Part shown: one piece after another, positions 26,040 to 35,399 of the stretch
Position numbering within the stretch: the stretch's first letter is position 1
Layout of the letters: every line of letters begins with the position of its first letter
Source of the DNA: an uncultured Gammaproteobacteria bacterium
GTDB taxonomy: Bacteria; Pseudomonadota; Gammaproteobacteria; UBA6429; Thiohalophilaceae
DNA length: 64,000 nucleotides
Assembly: GCA_937967995.1 (NCBI GenBank)
Contig: CALBTB010000008.1
Coordinates: 101,774-165,773, forward strand
Reading direction: 5' to 3'
Notes under the pieces: model-generated
The model's input: the letters and a program-made list of their open reading frames with translations, nothing else
The model's database searches: none
What the model was told of the DNA's origin: nothing
Made by a program: the position numbers and the translations under genes

Positions 26040-28808
26040 TTACTGTAACAGCATCGGTGCACTGGCTATCGCCGCCGCACAGGTTGATTTAATAATGGTT
26101 TTAGATCTGTCCGCTGTACAGTTACCGCTACAGGTTGCGTTCAGACCCGTTATGGTGGCTCCATCGCCGCTCATCAGCCAGTTCAGGTGGGTACGAACCA
26201 TATTGGCTGCTGGCATGGTGGTCAGTTCAGTTGCGCCATCCACGTTGAATACTCGCTCAAGCAGGGGATTGATAATCAAATCCCGTTCAGCCTGACTGGT
26301 AAACGCCATCGTGGGTGAGCTGGCATTGAACGTGACACCTGGGAAATAGGTTCCCGGTGCAATCGTGCCATTACCCTCAACCAGCGCATTACAGTATTCA
26401 ATGGCCAACTGAGTTACCGCCATTTGTTGTGACGGTACAAAGGTATCAATTTCGGAACTACCGGGCAGTGCCTGAATAACGCTGGTGTAGGTACCGTTGT
26501 TAGCCGGGCTACCGCCATCGATGACCGAGTTACGGTTAATCACCGTCAGTGTGCGGTCGACGCCGGTTATGGCCGCCATGGATGCATTCACTTCTTCGAA
26601 ATTGCGAATCATGATGGCGGACTTGGTAGCCGGGTTCATGGCCAGCGGCGTGGTGGAGAAGTTTTCCGTGTAATCCTTGGTCGGGACTGCCTGATCCAGT
26701 TGTTCAAAGGTCAGGAAGATCTGATCCACCGGATTGTTGTTCGGGCCGTTTTCAAACGCGATGACCGTACCGATGTTGGACAATTGCTGGCCGAGTGACG
26801 AGTCATACGAGTTATCAATCGTGACGTCGACCGATGCAAAGCCCTGTCCGTTGGAGACCTCACGGCCGTTGATACCGACACGAACACCACGAATTCGAAT
26901 GCCTGTTGGGTTGATGTTTGGATCCAGTGCGATAAAGCGTGGATAGGCAAACAAGAAGGCATTGTTATCAAACTGTGCCGCTTCCATGTAAACGAAGCAC
27001 AATGGGTCGTAGTCAGGATCGCGTACCGGGTCATCGATAGAAGGTAATGGATCCGGGCCGCGGCATTCCGCACCAAGATGATGACTGATATCAAACATCA
27101 GGTAGAACTTCTGGCTGACATCAATACTGGCATTCTGACGAACCTGAGTCGGGGTCAGGGCGCGATTGTGTACAGCCAGGAAGCGCACAATACCCTGCCA
27201 GGGACGTTGCAGGTCAATGTCGTTACCCACTACCAGAGCTGCGCCGGTTGACCAGTTGGCCAGGCCAGCACCTGCAATCGGGTCGGCATCATCCGTGAAG
27301 TTACCGTTTACATAAATCTGACGACCATTGACCGGGTCATAAGTGACGACAACGTGTTGCAGTACGGCCTGGGCATCTTCATCATCCGGGTCCGTTGTCA
27401 GGAGCGGGTTACCGGCACCATCAGTTGCTGCATCTGAATTGCGGTTATAGATTTCATAGTTGTACATGGTCTGGCCAAGCATGAAATTCCGATCCGTGGC
27501 ATTTCGGCCATACGCGACAATAGTGGTGTCTTCCTGTGTAACATTGGATGGAATCACCCAGGCTTCAATCGTGTATTCGCCGGTGGAGGTAATCATCTGA
27601 TGCAGCTTGTCACTGTCCGTCGGCATGGCCTGTGCTTTGGCACCGGCGGTATTAAACTTGATGCCATTGGCACCCTGCCATTCGTAATCGGTTCCTTCGG
27701 TACCAAACAGCGTCAGGTTAGCAGCCGGTGAAACGCCGCTGCGATCAATGACAGTATCACCACCATTGAGTTTGAATTCATAAAGCGCAATCTGGTTGGC
27801 TTCGTAACGGTTGCCACCACTGGCTGAAATACCATCTTCCAGCAGGCTTACCGCACGACTGGTAATCATGCTGTTCAACTCGGTCATGTCAGCGGCATTC
27901 ACACCGTTGGCAATGAAGAAGTTAATGGCAGACAGCATGTCGGCGGCCGATCCCGCACAGCTAACACCGTTCACGGCATCATTCGGCGAATCCCAGCAAC
28001 GGTGACCGTCATTGGCAAGTCGTGTGTAAAAACGTGACATCTGAGCCGTGGTCAGATTAATCAGCGGAACCGTACGTGCCACATCATAGGAACCCTGTGC
28101 ATCACTCACAGCAAAAAATGGCTGTTGGGCCGGACCCTGTGTTGCGTTAGGAACGTGACAACCGGCACAGTGCGTGGTGACCAGAGTATGGACTTCCAGA
28201 CCTCCGTTACCCGTGAAATAACTTGACGGTACGGTGACTTCAAAATTGGTGGTTGGAGCCGGGTTTTCATCAGCCGGTGCAGATAAAGGGATAGAGCGAC
28301 CGGAATTATTATTACCGTTTAACCAGTTGCGAATCCATAATTCCAGTTGTGCGGCACAGGCTGACTGGGTGCTTTCCCAGCAGAAGTGACCCGCGCCAGT
28401 GAATTTGGTTACGAGCGTGGAGTTAGGAATGTCGTTACGATTAACTACCGTATTTGCGGCATTATATGCATCATTGACGTTGCTGTTATTGGCAAACTTC
28501 ACATTACCCTGGCCACCGATATCATGACAGGATCCGCAACGGTTGGTGCCGCGAATGTTCTCCCATAACTGAATGCGGAACGCCTGTACATCCGCATTGG
28601 CCGGTGCCGGCCCGTTATAGGCAGTCGGGCCGCTACCGCCACCCTGTGTGTTATTGTTGTTGTTATTCGCCGTATTTTCGTTGTTACTGGCGCCGCCGCC
28701 GCAAGCCTGTATGGCGAAGACCCCGGCGAGCAGCAAGGCAGACAGCAGCTTATGCGAGGGTTCTCCCAGGGCGTGATGGATGCGTTTTTTTGCGTTTTGG
28801 TATGTCAT
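26040..28808 (-). CDS. Diheme LamG-domain lipoprotein
   Basis: A 922-residue lipoprotein (signal ending FAIQAC-GGG, then an Asn-rich linker) with two c-type heme motifs, CGSCH at 91-95 and CAGCH at 214-218, each in a cytochrome-like region with a later paired Cys segment (HFCWES, HRCWDS). Then comes a LamG/concanavalin-type jelly roll (about 360-560; YTIEAWVIPSN, VVTYDPVNGRQIYVNG) and a long C-terminal region of unknown fold. It has GGAGAG before the ATG. Probably surface- or periplasm-facing; the LamG domain may bind a polymer or glycan. It is co-directional with the monoheme cytochrome and the Tat protein. Confidence 0.8.
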   Translation of the reverse strand: MTYQNAKKRIHHALGEPSHKLLSALLLAGVFAIQACGGGASNNENTANNNNNNTQGGGSGPTAYNGPAPANADVQAFRIQLWENIRGTNRCGSCHDIGGQGNVKFANNSNVNDAYNAANTVVNRNDIPNSTLVTKFTGAGHFCWESTQSACAAQLELWIRNWLNGNNNSGRSIPLSAPADENPAPTTNFEVTVPSSYFTGNGGLEVHTLVTTHCAGCHVPNATQGPAQQPFFAVSDAQGSYDVARTVPLINLTTAQMSRFYTRLANDGHRCWDSPNDAVNGVSCAGSAADMLSAINFFIANGVNAADMTELNSMITSRAVSLLEDGISASGGNRYEANQIALYEFKLNGGDTVIDRSGVSPAANLTLFGTEGTDYEWQGANGIKFNTAGAKAQAMPTDSDKLHQMITSTGEYTIEAWVIPSNVTQEDTTIVAYGRNATDRNFMLGQTMYNYEIYNRNSDAATDGAGNPLLTTDPDDEDAQAVLQHVVVTYDPVNGRQIYVNGNFTDDADPIAGAGLANWSTGAALVVGNDIDLQRPWQGIVRFLAVHNRALTPTQVRQNASIDVSQKFYLMFDISHHLGAECRGPDPLPSIDDPVRDPDYDPLCFVYMEAAQFDNNAFLFAYPRFIALDPNINPTGIRIRGVRVGINGREVSNGQGFASVDVTIDNSYDSSLGQQLSNIGTVIAFENGPNNNPVDQIFLTFEQLDQAVPTKDYTENFSTTPLAMNPATKSAIMIRNFEEVNASMAAITGVDRTLTVINRNSVIDGGSPANNGTYTSVIQALPGSSEIDTFVPSQQMAVTQLAIEYCNALVEGNGTIAPGTYFPGVTFNASSPTMAFTSQAERDLIINPLLERVFNVDGATELTTMPAANMVRTHLNWLMSGDGATITGLNATCSGNCTADRSKTIIKSTCAAAIASAPMLLQ

Positions 28809-28847
28809 CGTTTTCTCTCCAGAAACCTGCTTTGTCCTGCGTGTCTG

Positions 28848-30119
28848 TTATATGTTTGGATTCTTGTTCATGCAGTCTGTAACCGAGTCACGAAACACGG
28901 TACGCATGTCATAATTCGCCCCCGCGAAATTACCTACCAGGGTCTGTAATGTGGTCTCATCCGGATCAGCGTGGCAGACGTGACGATAAACCTTGACGAC
29001 CTGACAACGTGCAAATGCACCCGTGTTAGCCATTTCCCTGCCCAGTGCCGCGGCACCATTTCCACTGACAGCTGCCTGTGGTGAATTTGCCGGTGTCAGT
29101 GAACTATCCTGTCCCCATTGCAGGTTGGCATTGACGCCGGTACGCCAGTAGTTTTTCCAGCTGTCGTCTGAAGTCACATAGCCATAGATGAAATTGGTGG
29201 GGTTAATGAGATGCTTGCGGCTCACACGGCTGGTAATGCTGTTGCCTTCGAGATCATAGGTTTCAGCCGTCAGGTTGTAACGCAGGAAACCGGTATCCGG
29301 ATCGCCGTTTTGTGGGTACTGCCATTCGTAATATGCATAGGCACCAGCCAGTGCATCCAGACCGGCATGACAACCCAGGCAGTTGTTCAGGTAAACATCG
29401 GAATCGCCGCCCGGGCTACGTGATGGATCCTGGCGAATACGATCCGGGATTCGGGTGATGTCCTTGACCTGTTCAAGATCAAGGCACATGTAATTCATCA
29501 GTGTAAAACGGAACATGGCGCGATTGGTGCCGGCATAGAAAAAGGCCCGTGCAGACTGACGCGTGGTGGTGACACCTGCAACCGCTTCACCTGGCAGCCC
29601 TGTGACGTTGGTTTGTGGCTGTTCAAGCAACACGCTGGCCAGGTCCAGATTGCGGTGTTCCATCTGGGCATAGTGATTGTTATTGCTGTTTGAATAGGCA
29701 GGCAGGGTGTTGTCATTGCCGACGTAGATGGTGTTATCGAACATGATACCGCGGAAATCCTTGCCGTCGCGGATATAGCCAATAATCGTGGCGGCTGCAT
29801 CGTTTAGGGGTGCAAAGACGGTTTGTTCCTTATTTGTCCATGGAATGACCATGTTTTTGACGGTCACATTGAGAAAATTGCTGTTTGCCATGGCTGTATT
29901 GACCGCTGAGGTGATATTTCCACCACTGATATCGGTCGTCATACTGTTCAGCACGGAATTGGTCGGTGGCACACCCGCGATACGGTCGTGAATGAATCGG
30001 GCCTGTTCGCGCGGTCCAGCAAAAGCCGGGTTGAGTCCCAATGTCAGGCCGGAGATGGTACAGGCGGTGGTCAGGGCAACTCGTCCAATTTGCTTTGTAA
30101 GCAAGTTTGCAATGCTCAT
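28848..30119 (-). CDS. Exported monoheme c-type cytochrome
   Basis: About 423 residues from the ATG at 30119, chosen because GGGAAGAAG precedes it and because it gives a normal signal peptide (MSIANLLTK..., LNPAFA); the frame is open upstream to 30224. One heme site CLGCH lies near residue 255. The C-terminal part (GREMANTGAFARCQVVKVYR, then CH and a NYDMRTVFRDSV segment) resembles the C-terminal domains of DUF1592/DUF1585-type cytochrome proteins. It is the first gene leftward from the divergent regulatory region and a likely electron-transfer partner of the LamG lipoprotein. Confidence 0.75.
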   Translation of the reverse strand: MSIANLLTKQIGRVALTTACTISGLTLGLNPAFAGPREQARFIHDRIAGVPPTNSVLNSMTTDISGGNITSAVNTAMANSNFLNVTVKNMVIPWTNKEQTVFAPLNDAAATIIGYIRDGKDFRGIMFDNTIYVGNDNTLPAYSNSNNNHYAQMEHRNLDLASVLLEQPQTNVTGLPGEAVAGVTTTRQSARAFFYAGTNRAMFRFTLMNYMCLDLEQVKDITRIPDRIRQDPSRSPGGDSDVYLNNCLGCHAGLDALAGAYAYYEWQYPQNGDPDTGFLRYNLTAETYDLEGNSITSRVSRKHLINPTNFIYGYVTSDDSWKNYWRTGVNANLQWGQDSSLTPANSPQAAVSGNGAAALGREMANTGAFARCQVVKVYRHVCHADPDETTLQTLVGNFAGANYDMRTVFRDSVTDCMNKNPNI

Positions 30120-30435
30120 AAGCTTCTTCCCAAGGTTTTTATTCGTTCGTTTAGTTAAAATTGTTCTGATTGTTAAATTGTGACCTGATTCACAATCCAG
30201 AACACGGCCAATCCACAATGTCAAATTTAGTGTGAAACCCGATAAATTTTCATGAATTTGTTCACAGATTCATCAATCAATCCCGTCCATAATTATTCGA
30301 CGTCGACTTATATATGTTTCAGGTCCAAAGTTGATTATGTGATTTAGTTTTGTTTCTTTTACGCGATTGTATATAACAACAATCAATGTAACGACAAACG
30401 AGTAGACACTTTGGCTGGGCAAAAGCGAGTGAGTA
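30120..30435. other. Divergent AT-rich regulatory region
   Basis: The only gene-free stretch above 300 bp. It separates the leftward cytochrome operon from the rightward HzsA-like operon and so must contain both promoters. It holds the CRP-like palindrome at 30179-30194 and a 10-bp palindrome TCGACGTCGA at 30297-30306. Several AT-rich -10-like stretches are present, but none with a convincing -35. No ORF with coding character was seen. Confidence 0.6.
30179..30194. promoter_or_regulatory. CRP-like binding site
   Basis: TGTGA-CCTGAT-TCACA matches the CRP consensus fully, and the symmetry extends one more base each side (ATTGTGA...TCACAAT). The centre is 67 bp from the leftward cytochrome start codon and 249 bp from the rightward HzsA-like start. 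A class II arrangement for the leftward gene would put transcription start near 30145. Direction of control cannot be fixed from sequence. Confidence 0.6.
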
Positions 30436-33162
30436 ATGAAAAGTAATAACAATGAGACTTTGTTCACATTTGTACGATTAGCGGGGATAGCAATCAGTGG
30501 TCTGTTAATGACAGCCTGTGGTGGCGGTGACTCAAATGATCCGGATCCTACGGTGGATGAGAAACCGATTGCCTATGTCGAGCGACCCACACCGGTTGAT
30601 ATGAACAATCAGGTCGTGCAGAACGATCTGCGTGATCCGGTGGTATTTCGTCCTGGCGCACGTCTGCTTGTTAAAAGAATCAGTACACTCAGCTCACCTG
30701 AAATCGATATCACCAGTGCCATCATTGGTAACACCGGTGATGTGCGCGATCCGGAATTCAATCATGATGGCACCAAGCTGGTATTTTCACTGCATATGGA
30801 AGATGACAATGTCGCGCCAGCGGAGACCTGGGACATCTATGAATATGATTTCACCAAACCCTTAAGTCAGGCAACAGGCAGCGAAAACCCACGCCGTATT
30901 CTTGATCCTACCGAAGCGGTCAAGGGACATGATATTGCACCGCATTATCTGCCTGGTGATCGGATTGTATTTTCATCCAACCGGGCACAGACCACTGGTT
31001 CGGTACTGATCGCTGAAGGCAAGTTTGCTTATAGCCCGACCATTGAAGCCGCCGATAGTGATGTGCTGGCTTTGAACCTGCACACAGTGAATTTAATTGG
31101 AACGCCAGTAATTAAACAGATTACCTTTAACATGAGCCATGATCTGGACCCGACTGTAATCCGAAATATACCGGGTTATGCCGGCCACATCATGTTCACT
31201 CGTTGGGAAAATTCACCCGGCCGTAATCAGATGAGCATTTATATGATCAAACCGGATGGCAGCGAAGTGAAGCATTTATATGGTGCGCATAGCCACGCAA
31301 CGGGCACAGCTGGCGCGCCGGTGGAGTTCTCACAGCCACGTGAAACATCAAGTGGCAATGTGGTGACAATCGCACGCTCGGGCACCGGCACATTTGATGG
31401 TGGTGACACTTTCGTTATTGACGTCAACACCTATATAGACAATACCGTACCGGTTAACGCCTTTTCCGGGCTGACCGGGCCGGCGCAACGTTCTGTGAGT
31501 GGTGGCGCAGTGGATACCCGTTCAGGACAAAACTCAATAGCAGGTCGTTACAGTTCGGTTGTACCGTTACTGGATGGAACAAACCGGGCACTGGCCAGTT
31601 ACAGTTTCTGTTTTGCGGACGTTATTGATCCGAATACCATGACGGTTCTGCAGACTTACCTGTGTAACGATCCCCGCGTTAATCTGAATGATCCCAATAC
31701 TGTTCCGGCTCCACCGCGCTATGGTATTTATATTTTAAATCTGGATGCCAATACGATTTTGCCGGTCACGATTCCCAGACCCAATACCTACTTAACCGAT
31801 GTTGCGCTGGCGCTGGATTTACCCCCGTATACATTTATCGATGATTCCTTCCCGGCCAGTGCAACACCCACCGGAACCATTCACATTCGCAGTGTGTATG
31901 ATCTCGACGGGGCGTTTAATCCACTGGGCAGCACAGCAACCAGCATTGCCCAGCTTGCCGATCCGGCACAGGCAACGGGAGACCCGGCAAACCATCCTGG
32001 TTTGATCGAACGTCCGGCCATGTTCCTGCGCATTGTCAAAGGTGTCTCCTTGCCGGATGACAATACCAAAGACTTTGATACGGCGGCATTTGGGCTGGGT
32101 GGTTCCGGACAACTGATGCGTGAGGTCATTGGTTATGTACCTGTTGACCCGGATGGCTCTGTCAAATTTACAGCACCGGCGAATGTGCCGCTTTCTTTCA
32201 GTATTCTGGATCGTAACGGACGACGGGTATCCGGTACCAGCCGACACAATAACTGGATCACGTTACGGCCAAATGAAACCATCACCTGTAATGGTTGCCA
32301 TAATCATGCCTCGGGTGCCGCACACGGTCGCAGTGAAGCGCTTGGTACACCACTAAATAGTGGTGCGGATGCCAGCTTGACCTGGCCAAATGCACTCAAT
32401 ACCTATCTCGTAACCGTTGGTGATACGATGGCCGAAGCACGAACCAACACGCAAGGTGCGTCCAGCATGGTTCCGAGTGTTGATATTAATTACACCGATA
32501 ACTGGACGGATGCAGTAGCGGCAGGTCGTGCCGCTGATGTGGCGTTTAATTATAGTTATACGACGTTGACCACGGCATCACCTTTGAATTTTGGTGCCTG
32601 TCAGAATAACTGGGATGAAAACTGCCGTATCATCATTAACTATGAAAGTCATATTCATTCTATCTGGACGGTCGCCCGTACTGATAGCATGGGACGTAGT
32701 ACGCAGTGTATTCGTTGCCATACAACCTATGACACCGCGAATGCGGTAGTACAGGTTCCAAAAGGGCAACGGCAACTGGATTTAACCATGAACAGCCCGG
32801 ATGCCATGGGCAACTCCATCGATACCCAGAATCCGGATTATTATAAATCCTATATCGAGCTGGTCGGTCAGGACAACGTGCTCGAGTTAATGGGAGCAAC
32901 ACTGGTGGACGCCAATCCGGTGGTAACGATCAATCCGCCCATGTCTCGCGGGAATGCAAATGGTAGTAATGCGTTTTTCAATATCTTCAATCCTGTTGTA
33001 ACAGGTTGTGACCCGGATAACCCGGACGATAACAATTGCCCACATTGGGATTCAAACACCAATGTGCCCTGGCTGACACCTGGTGAATTAAAACTGATTT
33101 CTGAGTGGATTGATATTGGCGCGCAGTACTACAATAATCCGATTGTCGCGCCAAATAACTAA
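30436..33162 (+). CDS. Hydrazine-synthase-alpha-like diheme lipoprotein
   Basis: A 908-residue lipoprotein (signal ending GLLMTAC-GGG). The N-terminal half looks like a PD40/WD-type beta-propeller (DVRDPEFNHDGTKLVFS, HDIAPHYLPGDRIVFSSNR, YAGHIMFTRWE). The second half carries two c-type heme motifs, CNGCH at about 618 and CIRCH at about 758. Propeller followed by two heme regions is the layout of hydrazine synthase alpha subunit (HzsA), and proteins like this are known as HzsA-related. HzsB/HzsC partners are absent, so hydrazine synthesis is not implied. Substrate unknown. First gene of the rightward set. Confidence 0.75.
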   Translation: MKSNNNETLFTFVRLAGIAISGLLMTACGGGDSNDPDPTVDEKPIAYVERPTPVDMNNQVVQNDLRDPVVFRPGARLLVKRISTLSSPEIDITSAIIGNTGDVRDPEFNHDGTKLVFSLHMEDDNVAPAETWDIYEYDFTKPLSQATGSENPRRILDPTEAVKGHDIAPHYLPGDRIVFSSNRAQTTGSVLIAEGKFAYSPTIEAADSDVLALNLHTVNLIGTPVIKQITFNMSHDLDPTVIRNIPGYAGHIMFTRWENSPGRNQMSIYMIKPDGSEVKHLYGAHSHATGTAGAPVEFSQPRETSSGNVVTIARSGTGTFDGGDTFVIDVNTYIDNTVPVNAFSGLTGPAQRSVSGGAVDTRSGQNSIAGRYSSVVPLLDGTNRALASYSFCFADVIDPNTMTVLQTYLCNDPRVNLNDPNTVPAPPRYGIYILNLDANTILPVTIPRPNTYLTDVALALDLPPYTFIDDSFPASATPTGTIHIRSVYDLDGAFNPLGSTATSIAQLADPAQATGDPANHPGLIERPAMFLRIVKGVSLPDDNTKDFDTAAFGLGGSGQLMREVIGYVPVDPDGSVKFTAPANVPLSFSILDRNGRRVSGTSRHNNWITLRPNETITCNGCHNHASGAAHGRSEALGTPLNSGADASLTWPNALNTYLVTVGDTMAEARTNTQGASSMVPSVDINYTDNWTDAVAAGRAADVAFNYSYTTLTTASPLNFGACQNNWDENCRIIINYESHIHSIWTVARTDSMGRSTQCIRCHTTYDTANAVVQVPKGQRQLDLTMNSPDAMGNSIDTQNPDYYKSYIELVGQDNVLELMGATLVDANPVVTINPPMSRGNANGSNAFFNIFNPVVTGCDPDNPDDNNCPHWDSNTNVPWLTPGELKLISEWIDIGAQYYNNPIVAPNN

Positions 33163-33254
33163 AAACCCATCACCTCGATATGACGGTGGCCAGCCAGTTA
33201 ATATAAAGGTTGGCGTCTATCGTGCGCAGGGGTTAGAATTTATGTTAAAAAATT

Positions 33255-34001
33255 ATGCGCATCTTATTTTACATTTCGTTATTCGTTTTAAGCATTTATG
33301 GCCATGCTGATGAAAGCGAGTTATCCGATAAGCATCTGGTCAAGGTTGCCGACCCCTATATCGAACTTCATACCGGACCAGGCAGGGGTTATCCGATTTT
33401 TTATGTTGTCGGACGCGGCGACTGGGTCGAACTGAAATTCCGTCACGCCGACTGGTATAAGGTTATTACAGAAGACAGTAAAGAAGGATGGGTCAGTGCC
33501 GCCCAGCTTTCCCTGACACTGAACCCATCTGGAAAACGTGTTGATATTCGAGATCCGGATGAGAAAGACTTTCGGATCAGAAGCTGGGAATACGGTGCGG
33601 TGACAGGTGAACTGGAAGGGCTGGCGGTACTGAGTTTTTATGGTGGTTATCATTTTACAGAAAACCTGTCGAATGAAATTATTTTGTCACAGGCCAGTAA
33701 CTCAACATCCAGTAAACTGATTTTCAGTCCGTTGAATATTATTCACGAACCCTTTCCGGACTGGAAGATTTCGCCTTTTTTTACTCTGGGTACGGGCTGG
33801 TTGCAGACCAAACCAAAATCAACATTGGCATCAACGGTGGACAGAACAGATCAGTATGCCAACTATGGTGTTGGGGCAAGAATGCATCTGACCAAACGGT
33901 TTTTACTCAGGTTTGATTACAAATATTACGAGGTATTTACCAGTCGTGACCAAAATGAGGAACTGGAAGAATGGAAAGTAGGCTTCGCCTTTTTCTTTTA
34001 G
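33255..34001 (+). CDS. SH3-domain outer-membrane beta-barrel protein
   Basis: A 248-residue exported protein: signal peptide (ILFYISLFVLSIYGHA), a bacterial SH3 domain (about 28-90; IELHTGPGRGYPIFYVVGRG, DWYKVI, EGWVS), a short linker and a beta-barrel of about 150 residues ending AFFF. The barrel strands (VGARMHLTKRFLLRFDYKYY) resemble the outer-membrane barrel family also seen in the next gene. The SH3 part may touch peptidoglycan or a partner. Its 3' end overlaps the next gene by 31 bp. Confidence 0.7.
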   Translation: MRILFYISLFVLSIYGHADESELSDKHLVKVADPYIELHTGPGRGYPIFYVVGRGDWVELKFRHADWYKVITEDSKEGWVSAAQLSLTLNPSGKRVDIRDPDEKDFRIRSWEYGAVTGELEGLAVLSFYGGYHFTENLSNEIILSQASNSTSSKLIFSPLNIIHEPFPDWKISPFFTLGTGWLQTKPKSTLASTVDRTDQYANYGVGARMHLTKRFLLRFDYKYYEVFTSRDQNEELEEWKVGFAFFF

Positions 34002-34639
34002 GTATATTTGCTGTTATGCCGTTTTCCGCAGTTGCGCAGGAAAAACAACCGGCAGATGCAGAGCAGCCAAAAGAAATTATTCAGCAGGATCCTGTGATTC
34101 AACCGGCCGTGAAGCGCCGTGAGGTCAAGCAGGCGGATATCGATACCGAAAATTTCGAACTGAGTGCCTATGCCGGGATATTGAGTATCGAGGATTTCGG
34201 TTCCGAGCCGGTTTATGGTCTGCGGCTGAATTATCATATTACCGAAGACTTCTTTTTACAGGGTGCGATTGGTATCTCCGAAGCGGGCAGGACCAGTGCT
34301 GAGACCTTTACGGGTAGTACGATCCTGACAGAAGAACAGCGTAACTATGAATTTTACACCGTTGCCATTGGTTACAACCTGTTACCGGGTGAGGCCTTCA
34401 TCGGCCGTAAAACGGCGTTCAATACTGCGTTGTATCTCATCGCCGGCGCCGGGAATACCACGTTTGCCGGTGACGACCGCTTTACCATAACCTGGGGTGG
34501 CGGCTACCGGATCACGGTGACTGACTGGATGGCTGTCCATCTGGATGTCAGGGATCATATATATAGTATCGATATCACCGGTGAGGATAAAAACGTTAAT
34601 AATTTTGAGACATCAATAGGCCTGTCATTTTTCTTCTGA
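33971..34639 (+). CDS. Outer-membrane beta-barrel protein
   Basis: A 222-residue exported barrel (signal ending SAVAQ), then a charged linker and alternating strands (FELSAYAGILSIEDFG, YGLRLNYHITEDFFLQGAIG, MAVHLDVRDHIYSID) ending GLSFFF, the BAM-type C-terminus. It begins inside the preceding SH3-barrel gene (31-bp overlap, different frame) and both share the same barrel pattern, so they are probably diverged paralogues assembled together. It is followed 15 bp later by the TlpA-like gene. Confidence 0.68.
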   Translation: MESRLRLFLLGIFAVMPFSAVAQEKQPADAEQPKEIIQQDPVIQPAVKRREVKQADIDTENFELSAYAGILSIEDFGSEPVYGLRLNYHITEDFFLQGAIGISEAGRTSAETFTGSTILTEEQRNYEFYTVAIGYNLLPGEAFIGRKTAFNTALYLIAGAGNTTFAGDDRFTITWGGGYRITVTDWMAVHLDVRDHIYSIDITGEDKNVNNFETSIGLSFFF

Positions 34640-34654
34640 TACAAGGAGTCAGCA

Positions 34655-35149
34655 ATGAAATTTATACTTCGTATCACTGCACTAACGAGTTTTCTGTTTC
34701 TGGCAGTCTCTGCCCATGCCGGCGCGATTAGCGGCAAAGCACCGGACTTCACGTTAAAAAGTAGTTCCGGCAAGAATTTACGTCTGAGCGATTTTCGTGG
34801 CCAGGTAGTGATGATCAACTTCTGGGCGTCCTGGTGCGGTCCCTGCCGTCAGGAAATGCCGATTCTGGATCAGCTTTACAAACGTTATGGCAAACTCGGC
34901 TTTACCTTGCTTGGTGTTAACGTGGAACAGGATTCATCCAAGGCCAATGCCTATCTCAAGGATGTGCCGGTATCGTTTCCGATACTTTACGATACAAGCA
35001 ATGGCACCAGTAAACTGTATGACGTGAATGCCATGCCAACCACGATTCTTGTGGATCGTAACGGGAACAAACGGTTTATCCATCACGGTTATAAACCCGG
35101 TTATGAAAAAGACTACAAAAAGCAAATCAAACAACTGATACGAGAGTGA
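34655..35149 (+). CDS. TlpA/ResA-like periplasmic thioredoxin
   Basis: A 164-residue thioredoxin-fold protein with a signal peptide (LFLAVSAHA), the active site WCGPC (NFWASWCGPCRQE) and the cis-Pro loop AMPTTILVD. This family reduces disulfides in the periplasm, often for cytochrome c heme attachment, which would suit the five c-heme motifs encoded in this locus. It has AAGGAG before the ATG, and its stop overlaps the DUF4266 start by 4 bp. Only one thioredoxin domain; no membrane anchor. Confidence 0.88.
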   Translation: MKFILRITALTSFLFLAVSAHAGAISGKAPDFTLKSSSGKNLRLSDFRGQVVMINFWASWCGPCRQEMPILDQLYKRYGKLGFTLLGVNVEQDSSKANAYLKDVPVSFPILYDTSNGTSKLYDVNAMPTTILVDRNGNKRFIHHGYKPGYEKDYKKQIKQLIRE

Positions 35150-35379
35150 ACATTATGCGAAACATGAGTTTGGCGTTGTGTCTGGCTTCACTTGTCATGA
35201 CAGGATGTAGTTCGTTAGAACCCTGGGTTAAACCATACGAGCGGGCCAATCTGGCCGATCCGATCATGAACCCTGCCCGGGATGCGGTATCCGCTGGCTA
35301 TTTGCACCATGTCTATGAAACCCGCGAGTCAGCACGCGGAGCAGGCACGGTATCCGGTGGAGGATGCGGTTGTAACTAG
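35146..35379 (+). CDS. DUF4266 small lipoprotein
   Basis: A 77-residue lipoprotein: signal ending LVMTGC-SS, then the DUF4266 segment (LEPWVKPYERANLADPIM) and a Gly/Cys-rich tail ending GGGCGCN. Function unknown. The family is regularly found with DUF3570, thioredoxin-like and ApbE genes, and all four are in this region. It overlaps the thioredoxin gene and lies 20 bp before the DUF3570 gene. Confidence 0.85.
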   Translation: MNIMRNMSLALCLASLVMTGCSSLEPWVKPYERANLADPIMNPARDAVSAGYLHHVYETRESARGAGTVSGGGCGCN

Positions 35380-35399
35380 GCTGTATTGAACACATAAGA

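Noticed and set aside
30120..30224. N-terminal extension of the monoheme cytochrome from 30224
   Set aside because: The extension would cover the CRP-like site and place about 35 extra residues before the signal peptide; the ATG at 30119 has a good ribosome-binding site.
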